Shown here: positions 21,314 to 29,884 of the stretch, piece by piece
How positions within the stretch are numbered: the first letter of the stretch is position 1
Layout of the letters: every line of letters begins with the position of its first letter
NCBI GenBank assembly: GCA_964383855.1
Contig: CAYLIP010000023.1
Span: 1-37,746 of the forward strand
Length of the DNA: 37,746 bases
Direction: 5' to 3'
Source of the DNA: CAZHAC01 sp964383855
Lineage (GTDB): Bacteria; Chloroflexota; Dormibacteria; Dormibacterales; Dormibacteraceae
Made by a program: the position numbers and the translations under genes
The notes under the pieces: generated by a model
The model's database searches: none
What the model saw: only the letters and a program-made list of their open reading frames with translations
Told to the model about the DNA's origin: nothing

Positions 21314-21553
21314 GTGGCCGACGAGATCCGCGTCCCCGAGCTCCAAGGCGCGACCGAGATCACCCTGGGCAGCTGGCTGAAGGCCGAGGGCGACCGAGTC
21401 GAGGTGGGGGAGCCGGTCGCCGAGGCCCTGACCGACAAGGTCAATGCCGAGATCGAGTCGCCGGTTGCCGGCGTGATCGAGCAACTGCTGGTGGGGGAGG
21501 GAGCGGCCGTCTCCGCCGGACAGGCGATCGCGAGAGTCAGGGCCGACGGCTGA
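21314..21553 (+). CDS. Stand-alone lipoyl/biotinyl-domain protein
   Basis: A 79-aa single lipoyl domain. It starts EIRVPELQGATEITLGSWL and has the swinging-arm hairpin ALTDKVNAEIESP, with Lys42 as the expected lipoylation (or biotinylation) site; the DKV context favours lipoate. It has no E2 catalytic or subunit-binding domain and ends right after the domain, so it is a free carrier rather than a truncated E2. GTG at 21314 is the start used. Genes for a 2-oxoacid dehydrogenase E1 lie 6 kb away, but a functional link is only a possibility. It is divergent from the flavin reductase-VOC gene. Confidence 0.8.
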   Translation: MADEIRVPELQGATEITLGSWLKAEGDRVEVGEPVAEALTDKVNAEIESPVAGVIEQLLVGEGAAVSAGQAIARVRADG

Positions 21554-21620
21554 TCCAGGGACCAGGCGCCCAGGGCGAGGGCCGACCCGTGCCGACCTCG
21601 AGGCGGCGCGCGCCCTCACC

Positions 21621-22124
21621 GTGCCCGACGTCCTGGCTCTCGGTCTGGATGTTGTCTTCTGCGGCATCAATCCCGGCCTCTACACGGCCTGGGCCGGTCA
21701 CCACTTTGGCCGCCCCGGCAACCGCTTCTGGAAGGTTCTTCACCTCGCGGGCTTCACTGAGCGGGTGCTTGACCCGAGCGAGCAGCGGCTGCTCCTCGAC
21801 CGGCGGCTCGGAGTGACCAATCTGGTCGCCCGGCCGACTGCCCGCGCCGACGAACTTAGCCTCGAGGAGCTGCGGTCGGGCGCCATCGAGCTGGCGAACA
21901 AGGTTCAGACTTTGGCACCGCGCTTCGCGGCGGTGCTAGGCGTCACCGCCTACCGGCAGGCCTTCGGCCGGCCAGGCGCCTCCGTTGGCCTGCAGCCCGA
22001 AGCCATAGGCGGGACGCGCCTCTGGGTGCTGCCCAACCCGAGCGGCCTCAACGCGCATTACCAGCTTCCGGCGCTGGCAGCCGCCTTCGCTCAGCTGAGG
22101 GCCGTCAGCCGGGTCAGCGACTGA
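21621..22124 (+). CDS. mug: Mismatch-specific uracil/thymine DNA glycosylase (Mug family)
   Basis: A 167-aa family 2 uracil-DNA glycosylase. The catalytic motif VFCGINPGLYTAWAG supplies the Asn that positions water. The minor-groove wedge motif is NPSGLNAHYQ. GHHFGRPGNRFWK is also typical of Mug. The enzyme removes uracil or thymine opposite guanine after deamination, which matters in GC-rich genomes. The GTG at 21621 gives the standard short N-terminus. It precedes lhr and nei on the same strand with 119 bp between, making a group of DNA-repair genes. Confidence 0.92.
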   Translation: MPDVLALGLDVVFCGINPGLYTAWAGHHFGRPGNRFWKVLHLAGFTERVLDPSEQRLLLDRRLGVTNLVARPTARADELSLEELRSGAIELANKVQTLAPRFAAVLGVTAYRQAFGRPGASVGLQPEAIGGTRLWVLPNPSGLNAHYQLPALAAAFAQLRAVSRVSD

Positions 22125-22202
22125 GCGGTTGGAACTTCGACAGCTGCTGCTCGACGACGACCCGTGGTCGTCATCGTAAGGGTTCGGATGAGTCGGGATC
22201 TC

Positions 22203-22230
22203 GGCGGAGCTCGATCGCCGATTCTCCGCC
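22203..22230. repeat. Inverted repeat upstream of lhr
   Basis: GGCGGAG (22203-22209) and CTCCGCC (22224-22230) form a 7-bp inverted repeat with a 14-nt spacer, directly before the TAGGTC -10-like box of lhr. It may be a repressor site or chance in GC-rich DNA. Confidence 0.25.
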
Positions 22231-22234
22231 ACAC

Positions 22235-22240
22235 TAGGTC
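22235..22240 (+). promoter_or_regulatory. Possible -10 box (TAGGTC) of lhr
   Basis: TAGGTC ends 3 nt before the ATG of lhr, closer than the 5-7 nt at most leaderless genes here. No clear ribosome-binding site is seen, so a leaderless start remains possible. Confidence 0.3.
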
Positions 22241-22243
22241 GGC

Positions 22244-25200
22244 ATGTCCCGCGCGACATCAGACGTCCCCCCGGTGACCGGAGGCATACTCCAGCTCTTC
22301 TCGCCCGCCACGCAGGCCTGGTTCCGGGGCACCTTCGAGGAGCCCACGGAGGTCCAGGAGATGGGCTGGCAGGCGGTCGCCGCCGGGTCACACACCCTCA
22401 TGAGCGCACCGACCGGCTCGGGCAAGACGCTCGCGGCGTTCCTCTGGTGTCTCGACCGTCTGGCGGTCGAATTGCCGCCCGCCGACCCTCAGGACCGGTG
22501 CCGAGTGCTCTACGTGTCCCCCCTGAAGGCGCTTGCGGTCGACGTCGAGCGCAACCTGCGGGCGCCGCTGGCGGGTATTCGTCATCACGCCGCCCGCTTG
22601 GGGCTCGAGCCACCCGACATCAGGGTCGCGACGCGATCTGGCGACACGCCCGCCGAGGACCGCCGGCATCTCGAGCGCAGGCCGCCGGACATCCTCATCA
22701 CGACCCCGGAATCGCTCTATCTGATGCTGACGAGCGCGGCCCGGCGGATTCTGGAAGGGGTCGGCTGGGTCATCGTGGACGAGATTCACGCCGTCGCTGC
22801 GACCAAGCGAGGCGCGCATCTTTCGATCTCGCTGGAGCGGCTGGCGCAGCTGACGGGCAAGTCCCGGGGCGACCCTCAGCGAATCGGCCTCTCGGCAACT
22901 CAGCGACCACTCGAGGAGGTCGGTCGCTTCCTGGTCGGGCCGAGCCGCAAGGTCGCCATCGTCGATGCGGGCCGCCGCAAGGCGCTCGATGTGAGGGTGG
23001 AGGTGCCGGTCGAGGACATGACAGACCTCGCTCGGACGGCGCCGGACGCACCGGCCGCAAGCTTGGCAGGCGGCCCAGACGACTTCTCGGCCCGGGCTTC
23101 GATCTGGCCGGCCATGCACCCGCGCGTGCTGGAACTGATCCAGGAGCATCGATCGACCATCGTCTTCGTCAACTCTCGGCGGCTCGCCGAGCGGCTGGCG
23201 GCCAAGCTGAACGAGCTGGCCGGCAGCGAGGATGTCGTGAAGGCGCACCACGGATCGATCGCCAAGGAACAGAGAGCGGCAATCGAGGATGCCCTCAAGT
23301 CGGGCCGGCTGAAGGCGCTGGTTGCGACCAGCAGCCTTGAGCTGGGCATCGACATGGGAGCCGTCGACCTCGTGATCCAGGTCGAGGCTCCGCCCAGCGT
23401 GGCGGCCGGGATGCAGCGGATCGGACGGGCCGGACACTCCGTCAACGAAGTCAGCCGGGGCACCATCTTCCCCAAGTACCGGGGTGACCTGCTTGAGGTG
23501 GCCGCGGTGGCCGAGGGCATGCTCGACGCTGCGATCGAGACGACGAAGGTGCCGCGCAACCCAATCGACGTTCTGGCCCAGCACGTGGTTTCGATGTGCG
23601 CCCTCGAGGAGTGGGCGGTCGACGAGTTGAAACGCTTGGTGCGCCGGGCCCAACCATTCGCCGATCTGGGTGAGCGCGCCTTCGACGCGGTCCTCGACAT
23701 GCTGTCCGGCCGCTACCCATCGGCGGAGTTCGCCGAGCTCAGGCCTCGCATCGTGTGGGACCGCGTGGCCGGGACGCTCCGGAGCCGGCAGGGGGCCCAG
23801 CGTCTGGCCGTGACAAACGCGGGAACCATCCCCGATCGAGGGCTCTACTCGGTGAACCTGCTTGACGACGGCCGGCGGGTTGGCGAGCTGGACGAGGAGA
23901 TGGTGTTCGAGACCCGCGTCGGCGAGACGTTCGTGCTCGGCGCCACCACCTGGCGGATAGCCGACATCACCACGAGCCAGGTCCTGGTGGTGCCGGCGCC
24001 GGGCGAGCCCGGCAAGGTGGCCTTCTGGCACGGCGACTCCCTGCCAAGGCCGGTCGAGCTGGGTCGTCGGCTGGGGGCGATGACGCGCGAGCTGGTGCAC
24101 TCAAACCCCGAGACGGCGGCCCAGCGCCTGAAGCAGAAGGCGGGCTTCGACGATCGCGCGGCCCGCAACCTGCTTCAGTACCTGGAGGACCAGCGGGAGG
24201 CGACGGGGACGGTGCCTGACGACCGGACGATAGTCGTCGAGCGCTTCCGGGACGAGGTGGGGGACTGGCGGCTCTGCATCCTGACTCCTTTCGGAGACCG
24301 CGTCCATGCCCCCTGGGCGATGGCCCTCAAACGGCGACTCGAGGAGCGGCTTGGCCTGGAGGTCTACGTCATCCACACCGACGACGGGCTCGCCCTTCGA
24401 CTGCCCGACGCCGACCGTCCCCTCGAGCTCGACGATGTCGTCCTCGAGCCCGAGGAGGTCGAGGCCCTGGTCACCGAGCAGCTGCCTGACACCGCTCTTT
24501 TCGCCGGCCGGTTCCGCGAGAACGCGGCCCGCGCCCTGCTCCTCCCGCGCCGCCGGCCCGGGCAGAGAACTCCCCTCTGGCAGCAGCGCCAGCGCTCGGC
24601 CTCCCTGCTCAGCGTCGCCGGGCGGCATCCCGACTTCCCGATCCTGGCCGAGACGTACCGCGAGTGCCTCTCCGACGCCTTCGACCTGCCCGCGCTCAAG
24701 GAGCTGCTCAACGACGTTCGCAGCCGGCGGATCCGGCTGGTCAGCGTGGACACCGAGCGCGCGAGCCCGTTCGCGGGTTCGCTCCTCTTTGACTACGTCG
24801 GCAGCTTCCTCTACGACTCCGACGCTCCGCTTGCGGAGCGGCGCGCCCAGGCCCTGACGCTCGACCGCGAGCTCCTGGCCGAGCTCCTCGGCGACGAGGA
24901 CCTGCGGGAGCTTCTCGACCCCGACGCCGCCGCCCACACCGAGCTCGAGCTCCAGGGCTTGCTGCCCGACCGGCAGCCCCGCGATCCCGACGAGGCCCAC
25001 GATCTGCTGGTCCGGCTCGGGGACCTCGACCGAGACGAGGCGCATGCCCGGGGGATCACCGACGGCTTCCTGGCCGAGCTCGCCCGCGAGCGGCGGGCGA
25101 TTGAGCTCCGGATCGCCGGCCGGCAGCGATGGGTGGCGGTCGAGGATGCCGCTCGGTACCGCGACGGCCTCGGCATCGCCCTGCCCCGTGGTCTGCCCCT

Positions 25201-26710
25201 GATGCTCCTGGAGCCCGTGGGCGATGCCCTTGACCAGCTCCTCTCGCGCTTCGCCCGGACGCACGTCCCTTTCACCGGCTCCGAGCCCGCCCGTCGGTGG
25301 GGTCTCGACCCGGGCCAGGTTGAGGCGGTCCTCTTCGAGATGGCCCGGCGGGGAGACCTGGTGATCGGGGAGTTCCGCGCCTCCCGGGAGCGGGAATTCT
25401 GCCATCCCGAGGTGCTCCGCGTGATCCGGCGCCGCAGCCTTGCCGCGCTCCGGCGGGAGGCGGAGCCGGTCGACGTTGCGACGCTGGCCCGGTTTCTTCC
25501 CGCCTGGCAGGGGGTGAACAGCAGCGCGGGCGGAGTAGACCGGCTGCTGGAGGCGGTCTTTTCGCTCCAGGGCGTCGCCCTGCCCGCCAGCGCCCTCGAG
25601 GCGGACGTGCTGTCCGCCCGCGTCCGCGACTACAACCCCGCCCAGCTTGACGAGCTGATCAGCGCCGGCGAGGTGGTCTGGGCGGGTCGCGGTAGCCTGG
25701 GCGCCAGCGACGGCCGGGTCGCCCTTTACCTGCGCTCGGATGCGCCACGGCTCATGCCGGTGGCAGACGATCTTGCGCCCGGGCCGGCCGGCCTCCTTCA
25801 CGATCGGCTTCGCGAGCGCCTGGCCAGGGGGGCGGCCTTCTTCCGCGACCTGTACGGCGCGGCCACCGGTTTGACCGCCGACGAAGAGGAGGTCATCGCG
25901 GCGCTTTGGGACCTGGTCTGGGCAGGCGAGGTCACGAACGACGTCTTCGGGCCTGTGCGAGCCGCTGTTCACCACACCATCAGCCGGCGGAAGCTTCAGC
26001 CCCGGCGTCCCAAGCTGGCGCGCCTGACCAACCCACGCGCCGCCGGCCGCTGGTCCTTGACGGCGGACCTCGTTGGCCGCCCGCAGGACCCGGACCAGCG
26101 CGGCCCAAGCCCGACCGAGCGCTTGCATGCAGCGGCCGGCATGCTCCTTCAGCGCTATGGCGTGCTGACTCGCGAGGCGGCTGCCGGCGAACAGACGCCG
26201 GGCGGCTTTGCGGCTCTGTATCCGGTGTTGCGCGCTATGGAGGAGGCCGGCAAGATACGCCGCGGCTACTTCGTCCAGGGCCTCGGCGGCTCCCAGTTCG
26301 CCCTTCCCGGCGCCGTGGACAGGCTTCGCGGCCATCGCGACGCCGACGGCTCCCTTCTTGCCCTGGCGGCGACCGACCCCGCCAACCCCTATGGCAGTCT
26401 GCTGACCTGGCCCGACTTCGGGGCGGCCGGCGCGCGGCCGGCCCGGGCCGCCGGCGCCTATGTCGTTCTCGAGAGTGGGGAATGCCGGCTCTACCTGGAA
26501 CGAGGCGGGCGCAGCCTTCTCACGCATGGTGAGCCGACGCTCGCGCACTTGGAGGCGCTCGTCAACGTTCTTAACAGGCCCCGCGTCGAGATCCAGAAGG
26601 TGGACGCGATCGATGTTCACGCGAGCCCAATGGTCGGAATTCTGAAGCAGGCCGGCTTCGGCTCCTCCCCCAAGGGCCTGGTGCTGTGGCGGACCGGAGG
26701 TCATGCCTGA
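22244..26710 (+). CDS. lhr: Lhr family ATP-dependent helicase
   Basis: A 1488-aa superfamily 2 helicase of the full-length Lhr type. The helicase core (about residues 1-850) has Walker A APTGSGKT at 55-62, motif Ia YVSPLKALAVD, motif II DEIH, motif III SATQRP, and the C-terminal helicase motifs VNSRRLAERL, TSSLELGIDMG and QRIGRAGH. The remaining about 600 residues are the Lhr C-terminal domain, linked in the family to uracil-glycosylase and strand-annealing activity. It translocates 3' to 5' on single-stranded DNA and unwinds RNA:DNA hybrids. The stop overlaps nei by 8 bp; lhr-nei is also adjacent in mycobacteria (Rv3296-Rv3297), which supports a shared repair role. Confidence 0.96.
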   Translation: MSRATSDVPPVTGGILQLFSPATQAWFRGTFEEPTEVQEMGWQAVAAGSHTLMSAPTGSGKTLAAFLWCLDRLAVELPPADPQDRCRVLYVSPLKALAVDVERNLRAPLAGIRHHAARLGLEPPDIRVATRSGDTPAEDRRHLERRPPDILITTPESLYLMLTSAARRILEGVGWVIVDEIHAVAATKRGAHLSISLERLAQLTGKSRGDPQRIGLSATQRPLEEVGRFLVGPSRKVAIVDAGRRKALDVRVEVPVEDMTDLARTAPDAPAASLAGGPDDFSARASIWPAMHPRVLELIQEHRSTIVFVNSRRLAERLAAKLNELAGSEDVVKAHHGSIAKEQRAAIEDALKSGRLKALVATSSLELGIDMGAVDLVIQVEAPPSVAAGMQRIGRAGHSVNEVSRGTIFPKYRGDLLEVAAVAEGMLDAAIETTKVPRNPIDVLAQHVVSMCALEEWAVDELKRLVRRAQPFADLGERAFDAVLDMLSGRYPSAEFAELRPRIVWDRVAGTLRSRQGAQRLAVTNAGTIPDRGLYSVNLLDDGRRVGELDEEMVFETRVGETFVLGATTWRIADITTSQVLVVPAPGEPGKVAFWHGDSLPRPVELGRRLGAMTRELVHSNPETAAQRLKQKAGFDDRAARNLLQYLEDQREATGTVPDDRTIVVERFRDEVGDWRLCILTPFGDRVHAPWAMALKRRLEERLGLEVYVIHTDDGLALRLPDADRPLELDDVVLEPEEVEALVTEQLPDTALFAGRFRENAARALLLPRRRPGQRTPLWQQRQRSASLLSVAGRHPDFPILAETYRECLSDAFDLPALKELLNDVRSRRIRLVSVDTERASPFAGSLLFDYVGSFLYDSDAPLAERRAQALTLDRELLAELLGDEDLRELLDPDAAAHTELELQGLLPDRQPRDPDEAHDLLVRLGDLDRDEAHARGITDGFLAELARERRAIELRIAGRQRWVAVEDAARYRDGLGIALPRGLPLMLLEPVGDALDQLLSRFARTHVPFTGSEPARRWGLDPGQVEAVLFEMARRGDLVIGEFRASREREFCHPEVLRVIRRRSLAALRREAEPVDVATLARFLPAWQGVNSSAGGVDRLLEAVFSLQGVALPASALEADVLSARVRDYNPAQLDELISAGEVVWAGRGSLGASDGRVALYLRSDAPRLMPVADDLAPGPAGLLHDRLRERLARGAAFFRDLYGAATGLTADEEEVIAALWDLVWAGEVTNDVFGPVRAAVHHTISRRKLQPRRPKLARLTNPRAAGRWSLTADLVGRPQDPDQRGPSPTERLHAAAGMLLQRYGVLTREAAAGEQTPGGFAALYPVLRAMEEAGKIRRGYFVQGLGGSQFALPGAVDRLRGHRDADGSLLALAATDPANPYGSLLTWPDFGAAGARPARAAGAYVVLESGECRLYLERGGRSLLTHGEPTLAHLEALVNVLNRPRVEIQKVDAIDVHASPMVGILKQAGFGSSPKGLVLWRTGGHA

Positions 26711-27461
26711 GGGCGACACGCTGTGGCGCACCGCCGAGAAACTGCGACCACGCCTGCTCAACCAGCGCATCCAGTTCGCCGAGCCGGTCGGCTTGCACCG
26801 CCTGCTGGGCGCGACCGTGACCGAGGTCTCGAGCCGCGGCAAGAACCTGCTCATCCGGTTCGACAGCGGTCACACGCTGCGCAGCCATCTCCGGATGGCA
26901 GGCGCCTGGCACGTCTACGAGAGCGGCCAGACCTGGCGGCCCTCGGCCCGGCCTCCAACCGCTGTCCTCTACACCGAGAGCGCCGCGGCGGTGCTTTTCA
27001 ACGCGCCTCCGGTTGAGCTGACGCGGACCGGCGCCGAACGCGTCCGGCACCTGGGCCCGGACCTCCTGGATCCGTCGGCCGACTTCGACGAGATCTTGAG
27101 AAGGGCCCGGACTCTGCCCGCAAGCACGCCGCTGGGGGCGCTGCTGCTCGACCAGCGGGTTGCGGCCGGCATCGGCAACATTCACCGCTGCGAGCTGCTG
27201 TGGGCGTCCCGTCTCGATCCCTGGACGCCTCAGTCCGATCTCGATGACGAGGCTCTAAAGCGTCTTTACATCGAGGCGCAATCAGGGTTGAGGCGCGGCA
27301 CCGGGTCGAGAATCCATCGCCATGCGACACACGGACGGGCGGGCCGGCCCTGCCCTCGCTGCGGGACTCCGATCGCGCTGCGGGCCCAGGCGGTCGGCGA
27401 GCTGGCTCGGACGACCTACTGGTGTCCGGGTTGCCAGGTCAGGCCGAGACAGTCTTCCTGA
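26703..27461 (+). CDS. nei: Fpg/Nei family DNA glycosylase (endonuclease VIII, Nei2-like)
   Basis: A 252-aa bifunctional glycosylase/AP lyase. The N-terminus MPEGDTLWRTAEKL gives the catalytic Pro2 and Glu3. RGKNLLIRF holds the conserved lysine. The helix-two-turn-helix domain contains LLLDQRVAAGIGNIHRCELLWASRLDP, and the C-terminal zinc finger has CPRC and CPGC pairs. It removes oxidised pyrimidines. The TLWRTA variant of the start motif favours Nei over Fpg (MutM). It overlaps lhr by 8 bp and converges on the E1-beta gene with a 23-bp overlap of 3' ends. Confidence 0.93.
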   Translation: MPEGDTLWRTAEKLRPRLLNQRIQFAEPVGLHRLLGATVTEVSSRGKNLLIRFDSGHTLRSHLRMAGAWHVYESGQTWRPSARPPTAVLYTESAAAVLFNAPPVELTRTGAERVRHLGPDLLDPSADFDEILRRARTLPASTPLGALLLDQRVAAGIGNIHRCELLWASRLDPWTPQSDLDDEALKRLYIEAQSGLRRGTGSRIHRHATHGRAGRPCPRCGTPIALRAQAVGELARTTYWCPGCQVRPRQSS

Positions 27462-28434
27462 CGGTCTCGACGACGCGCTCGACGGTCGGCAGATACCAGC
27501 CCTCCAGCGACCCCGGAGGGTATGGCGTGTCCCAGGCTCCGACCCGCATCACGGGCGCATCAAGATCGTAGAAGGCCTCTTCGGCGAGCGTGGCCGCCAC
27601 CTCGGCGCCAAAGCCGCCGGTCACCGGCGCCTCGTGCACGATGACGCAGCGACCGGTGGTTGCCACCGCTCCTACCAGCCCCTCGACGTCCAGCGGCACG
27701 AGCGAGCGAAGATCGACCAGCGTGCACTCGATTCCCTCTTTGGCGAGAACGTCGCAGGCCCGCGCGCACAGCTCCACGGCCGCGCTCCAGGCGACGAGGG
27801 TGCAGGCGGGCCCTTCGCGCACCACACGGACCTTTCCGAAAGGCACGATCCAGTCGCCATCCGGGATCTCCTGCCTTCCCAGCCGGTACAGCCTCTGGGG
27901 CTCGAGATAGAGGACCGGGTCGTCGCCGCGGATCGCGTTGCGCAGCATTCCGGCCGCGTCGGCGGGAGTCGACGGGCAGACGACCTTGAGCCCCGGCGTC
28001 TGCACGAACTGCGACTCGATGGCGTCGGGGTGGAACTCCGGCGTCTTGACGCCGCCTCCAAAGGGGGCGCGAACGGTGACCGGAACGCCGAAGCGACCTC
28101 GGGACCGGAAGCGGTAGCGGCCGAGCTGGTAGCCGAGCTGGTGCATCGCCTCGTGCGTGAATCCGAGGAACTGGATCTCGGCCACCGGCCGCATGCCGGA
28201 AACGGCGAGCCCGAGCGAGGCGCCGATGATCGCGGCCTCGGCCAGCGGGGTGTCGAAAACCCGGTCCCGCCCGTACTTGTCGATCAGACCTCGGGTGGCG
28301 CGGAAGACGCCGCCCAGGGCACCCACGTCGAGGCCGAGGAGCATGACCTTGTCGTCCCGCTCCATCTCGTGATCGAGCGTGGCCCGAATCGCCTCGATGA
28401 TGTTCAGCCCGCCGGCGACCGCGGTCTCAGTCAT
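27439..28434 (-). CDS. 2-oxoacid dehydrogenase E1 component, beta subunit
   Basis: A 331-aa transketolase-like E1-beta of pyruvate or branched-chain 2-oxoacid dehydrogenase. Recognisable segments are LNIIEAIRATLDHEMERDD, VFDTPLAEAAIIGASLGLAVSGMRPVAEIQF, and the C-terminal swivel domain beginning about CTLVAWSAAVELC. With E1-alpha it forms the thiamine-diphosphate enzyme that decarboxylates the 2-oxoacid. The ATG at 28434 overlaps the E1-alpha stop by 8 bp. No E2 or E3 gene follows in this window. Pyruvate, branched-chain oxoacid or acetoin cannot be separated from sequence alone. Confidence 0.93.
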   Translation of the reverse strand: MTETAVAGGLNIIEAIRATLDHEMERDDKVMLLGLDVGALGGVFRATRGLIDKYGRDRVFDTPLAEAAIIGASLGLAVSGMRPVAEIQFLGFTHEAMHQLGYQLGRYRFRSRGRFGVPVTVRAPFGGGVKTPEFHPDAIESQFVQTPGLKVVCPSTPADAAGMLRNAIRGDDPVLYLEPQRLYRLGRQEIPDGDWIVPFGKVRVVREGPACTLVAWSAAVELCARACDVLAKEGIECTLVDLRSLVPLDVEGLVGAVATTGRCVIVHEAPVTGGFGAEVAATLAEEAFYDLDAPVMRVGAWDTPYPPGSLEGWYLPTVERVVETVRKTVSA

Positions 28435-29497
28435 CGCCAAGCAGCTCTCGCCTCTGCCGGAGGAGTCTTGGCGGCGGCTCCGCATACACATCCGTGAAGA
28501 CATCCGAGGGCCGCACGGCGGGGGCCGCCGCGGCCGCCGCCAAGGCGGCGTCCAGCTGCTCGGCGATCTCGCCCTCCATGGCCGCCCGCGCGCCTTCATC
28601 CCAGAGTCCACGCGCGGCGAGCCAGCGCTCGAGGCGCGCGATCGGGTCCTTCTTCTCAGCTTCCTCGAGCCAACCCTCGGGCCAGTATTCGCGCGGATTG
28701 TCGGTGGTGTTGTGAAACGAGAGTCGGTAGGTGATGGTCTCGATCAGGGTCGGACCCTGCCCGGACCGAGCGCGGTCCACCGCCTCCTGCGCCGCCGAGT
28801 AGACGGCGAGTACGTCGTTGCCATCGACCGTCAGCCCTGGAAAGCCGTAGCCGGCGGCCCTTACCGAGAAGAACTCGACCGCGGACTGGACCGCGCGGGA
28901 GGTGGAGATGGCCCACTGGTTGTTCTGGAGCAGGAAGACCACGGGCGCCCTGGTGACTCCGGCGAGGTTCAGCGCTTCGTGAAAGTCGCCCTCCGACGAG
29001 GCGCCGTCCCCGAAGAATGCCATCACGACCGAATCCTGCTTCTGCAGCTGGAAGCCCCAGGCCAGGCCGACCGCGTGGGGCAGCTGGGTGGCGAGGGCGA
29101 CCTGGTTCGGGAGCACCCGGACCTCGTCGGGAATCCGCGCATATCTGACCTTGCCCATGTAGCCGGCGAAGATCCTGTCCAGCGGATATCCCTGGCGAGC
29201 CAGGGCGGGCAGTTCGCGGTAGGAGGGCACCACCCAGTCGCGCTGGGGATCGAGCGCCATCGCGGCGCCGACCACCGAAGCCTCCTGGCCCTTGACCGGG
29301 GAGTACGTTCCGAAACGGCCCTGCCGCTGAAGGGAGGTGGCCCGCCCGTCAAAGGCGCGGCTCAGCATCATCCAGCGCATCGCCTCGACGACCTGGTCGT
29401 CGCGCATCACGGCGTCGGCGCCATCGGCCACCGGAGTGCCCTGCTCGTCGAGGTAGCGCCGAACGCCCGCCTCCTGGGCAGGAGCGGCCTTGGCCAT
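28427..29497 (-). CDS. 2-oxoacid dehydrogenase E1 component, alpha subunit
   Basis: A 356-aa E1-alpha. The thiamine-diphosphate/magnesium motif is GDGASSEGDFHEALN...NN (GDG-x-NN type). Further family segments are GQEASVVGAAMALDPQRDWVVPSYRE and LIETITYRLSFHNTTDNPREY, where the usual HTTSDDP reads HNTTDNP. With the beta subunit it catalyses decarboxylation and reductive acylation of lipoate. The ATG at 29497 is the natural start; TTAACC just upstream lacks a second repeat and is not called a Pho box. The flanking strand upstream carries the broken GlsB-like gene. Confidence 0.93.
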   Translation of the reverse strand: MAKAAPAQEAGVRRYLDEQGTPVADGADAVMRDDQVVEAMRWMMLSRAFDGRATSLQRQGRFGTYSPVKGQEASVVGAAMALDPQRDWVVPSYRELPALARQGYPLDRIFAGYMGKVRYARIPDEVRVLPNQVALATQLPHAVGLAWGFQLQKQDSVVMAFFGDGASSEGDFHEALNLAGVTRAPVVFLLQNNQWAISTSRAVQSAVEFFSVRAAGYGFPGLTVDGNDVLAVYSAAQEAVDRARSGQGPTLIETITYRLSFHNTTDNPREYWPEGWLEEAEKKDPIARLERWLAARGLWDEGARAAMEGEIAEQLDAALAAAAAAPAVRPSDVFTDVYAEPPPRLLRQRRELLGDD

Positions 29498-29565
29498 CAG
29501 GTTAATTCTCGTCTTTCGGGGCGCACCGGCGACGGCGGCCGTTGTCCGTGGAGCGTTCGGGTTCG

Positions 29566-29571
29566 TAGGTT
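29566..29571 (+). promoter_or_regulatory. Predicted -10 box (TAGGTT) of the GlsB-like gene
   Basis: TAGGTT ends exactly 6 nt before the ATG at 29578, the same leaderless spacing as pstS and cydA. An intact promoter argues that the frameshift in the gene is recent or a sequence error. Confidence 0.45.
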
Positions 29572-29577
29572 GGCCTC

Positions 29578-29846
29578 ATGGGCATCCTGGGCTGGGTCGT
29601 GATCGGGCTGCTGGGCGGACTGGCGGCCAGAGCGGTCATCCCCGAAGAGGATGGGGTGGCGTCGTCGTCCCGATCGTCCTCGGAACGGTGAGGACGGTGA
29701 TCGGAGGCACGATCGCGGTCGCGGTCGGATTCGCGACCATCACCGCGGTCAACGCCCGCTCGATGGCCATCGCGGCCGCGGGCTCGCTGATCCTCCTGGC
29801 GCCTTACTGCCTGGTCCCGGTCCGCCGATCCTCGACCGCCTACTGA
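29578..29846 (+). pseudogene. GlsB/YeaQ/YmgE family membrane protein, frameshifted
   Basis: Two overlapping frames together resemble a GlsB/YeaQ/YmgE (transglycosylase-associated) small membrane protein. The first, from ATG 29578, reads MGILGWVVIGLLGGLAARAV then IPEEDG and ends at TGA 29689-29691 after 37 codons. The second frame continues from about 29665 (GVVVPIVLGTVRTVIGGTIA, then a further hydrophobic segment) to TGA at 29844-29846. The switch lies near the G-run at 29660-29672, so one base is missing or extra. A sequencing or assembly error is as likely as a real mutation. The family is two-to-three-helix membrane proteins of unclear, often stress-related function. Confidence 0.6.
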
Positions 29847-29848
29847 GA

Positions 29849-29876
29849 GAGGGCGGCTTTGCCGGATGCCGCCCTC
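29849..29876. terminator. Hairpin between convergent GlsB-like and MFS genes
   Basis: GAGGGCGGC (29849-29857) pairs perfectly with GCCGCCCTC (29868-29876) around a 10-nt loop. It lies 2 bp after the GlsB-like stop and 8 bp from the MFS stop. Neither strand has a T-run, so its strength as a terminator is uncertain; its place between two convergent genes supports a shared role. Confidence 0.5.
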
Positions 29877-29884
29877 CCAGCAGT

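Noticed and set aside
22156..22172. 7-bp hairpin with a CGT loop after mug
   Set aside because: No T-run follows, and short GC-rich hairpins are expected by chance here; not called a terminator.
24101..26854. 917-aa and 570-aa minus-strand frames opposite lhr
   Set aside because: Both lie wholly or almost wholly antisense to the clearly real lhr helicase (the first also runs into nei) and show low-complexity composition typical of GC-rich reverse frames.
29499..29504. TTAACC directly before the E1-alpha start
   Set aside because: It lies 1-2 nt from the ATG with no partner repeat and no -10 box at the right distance.
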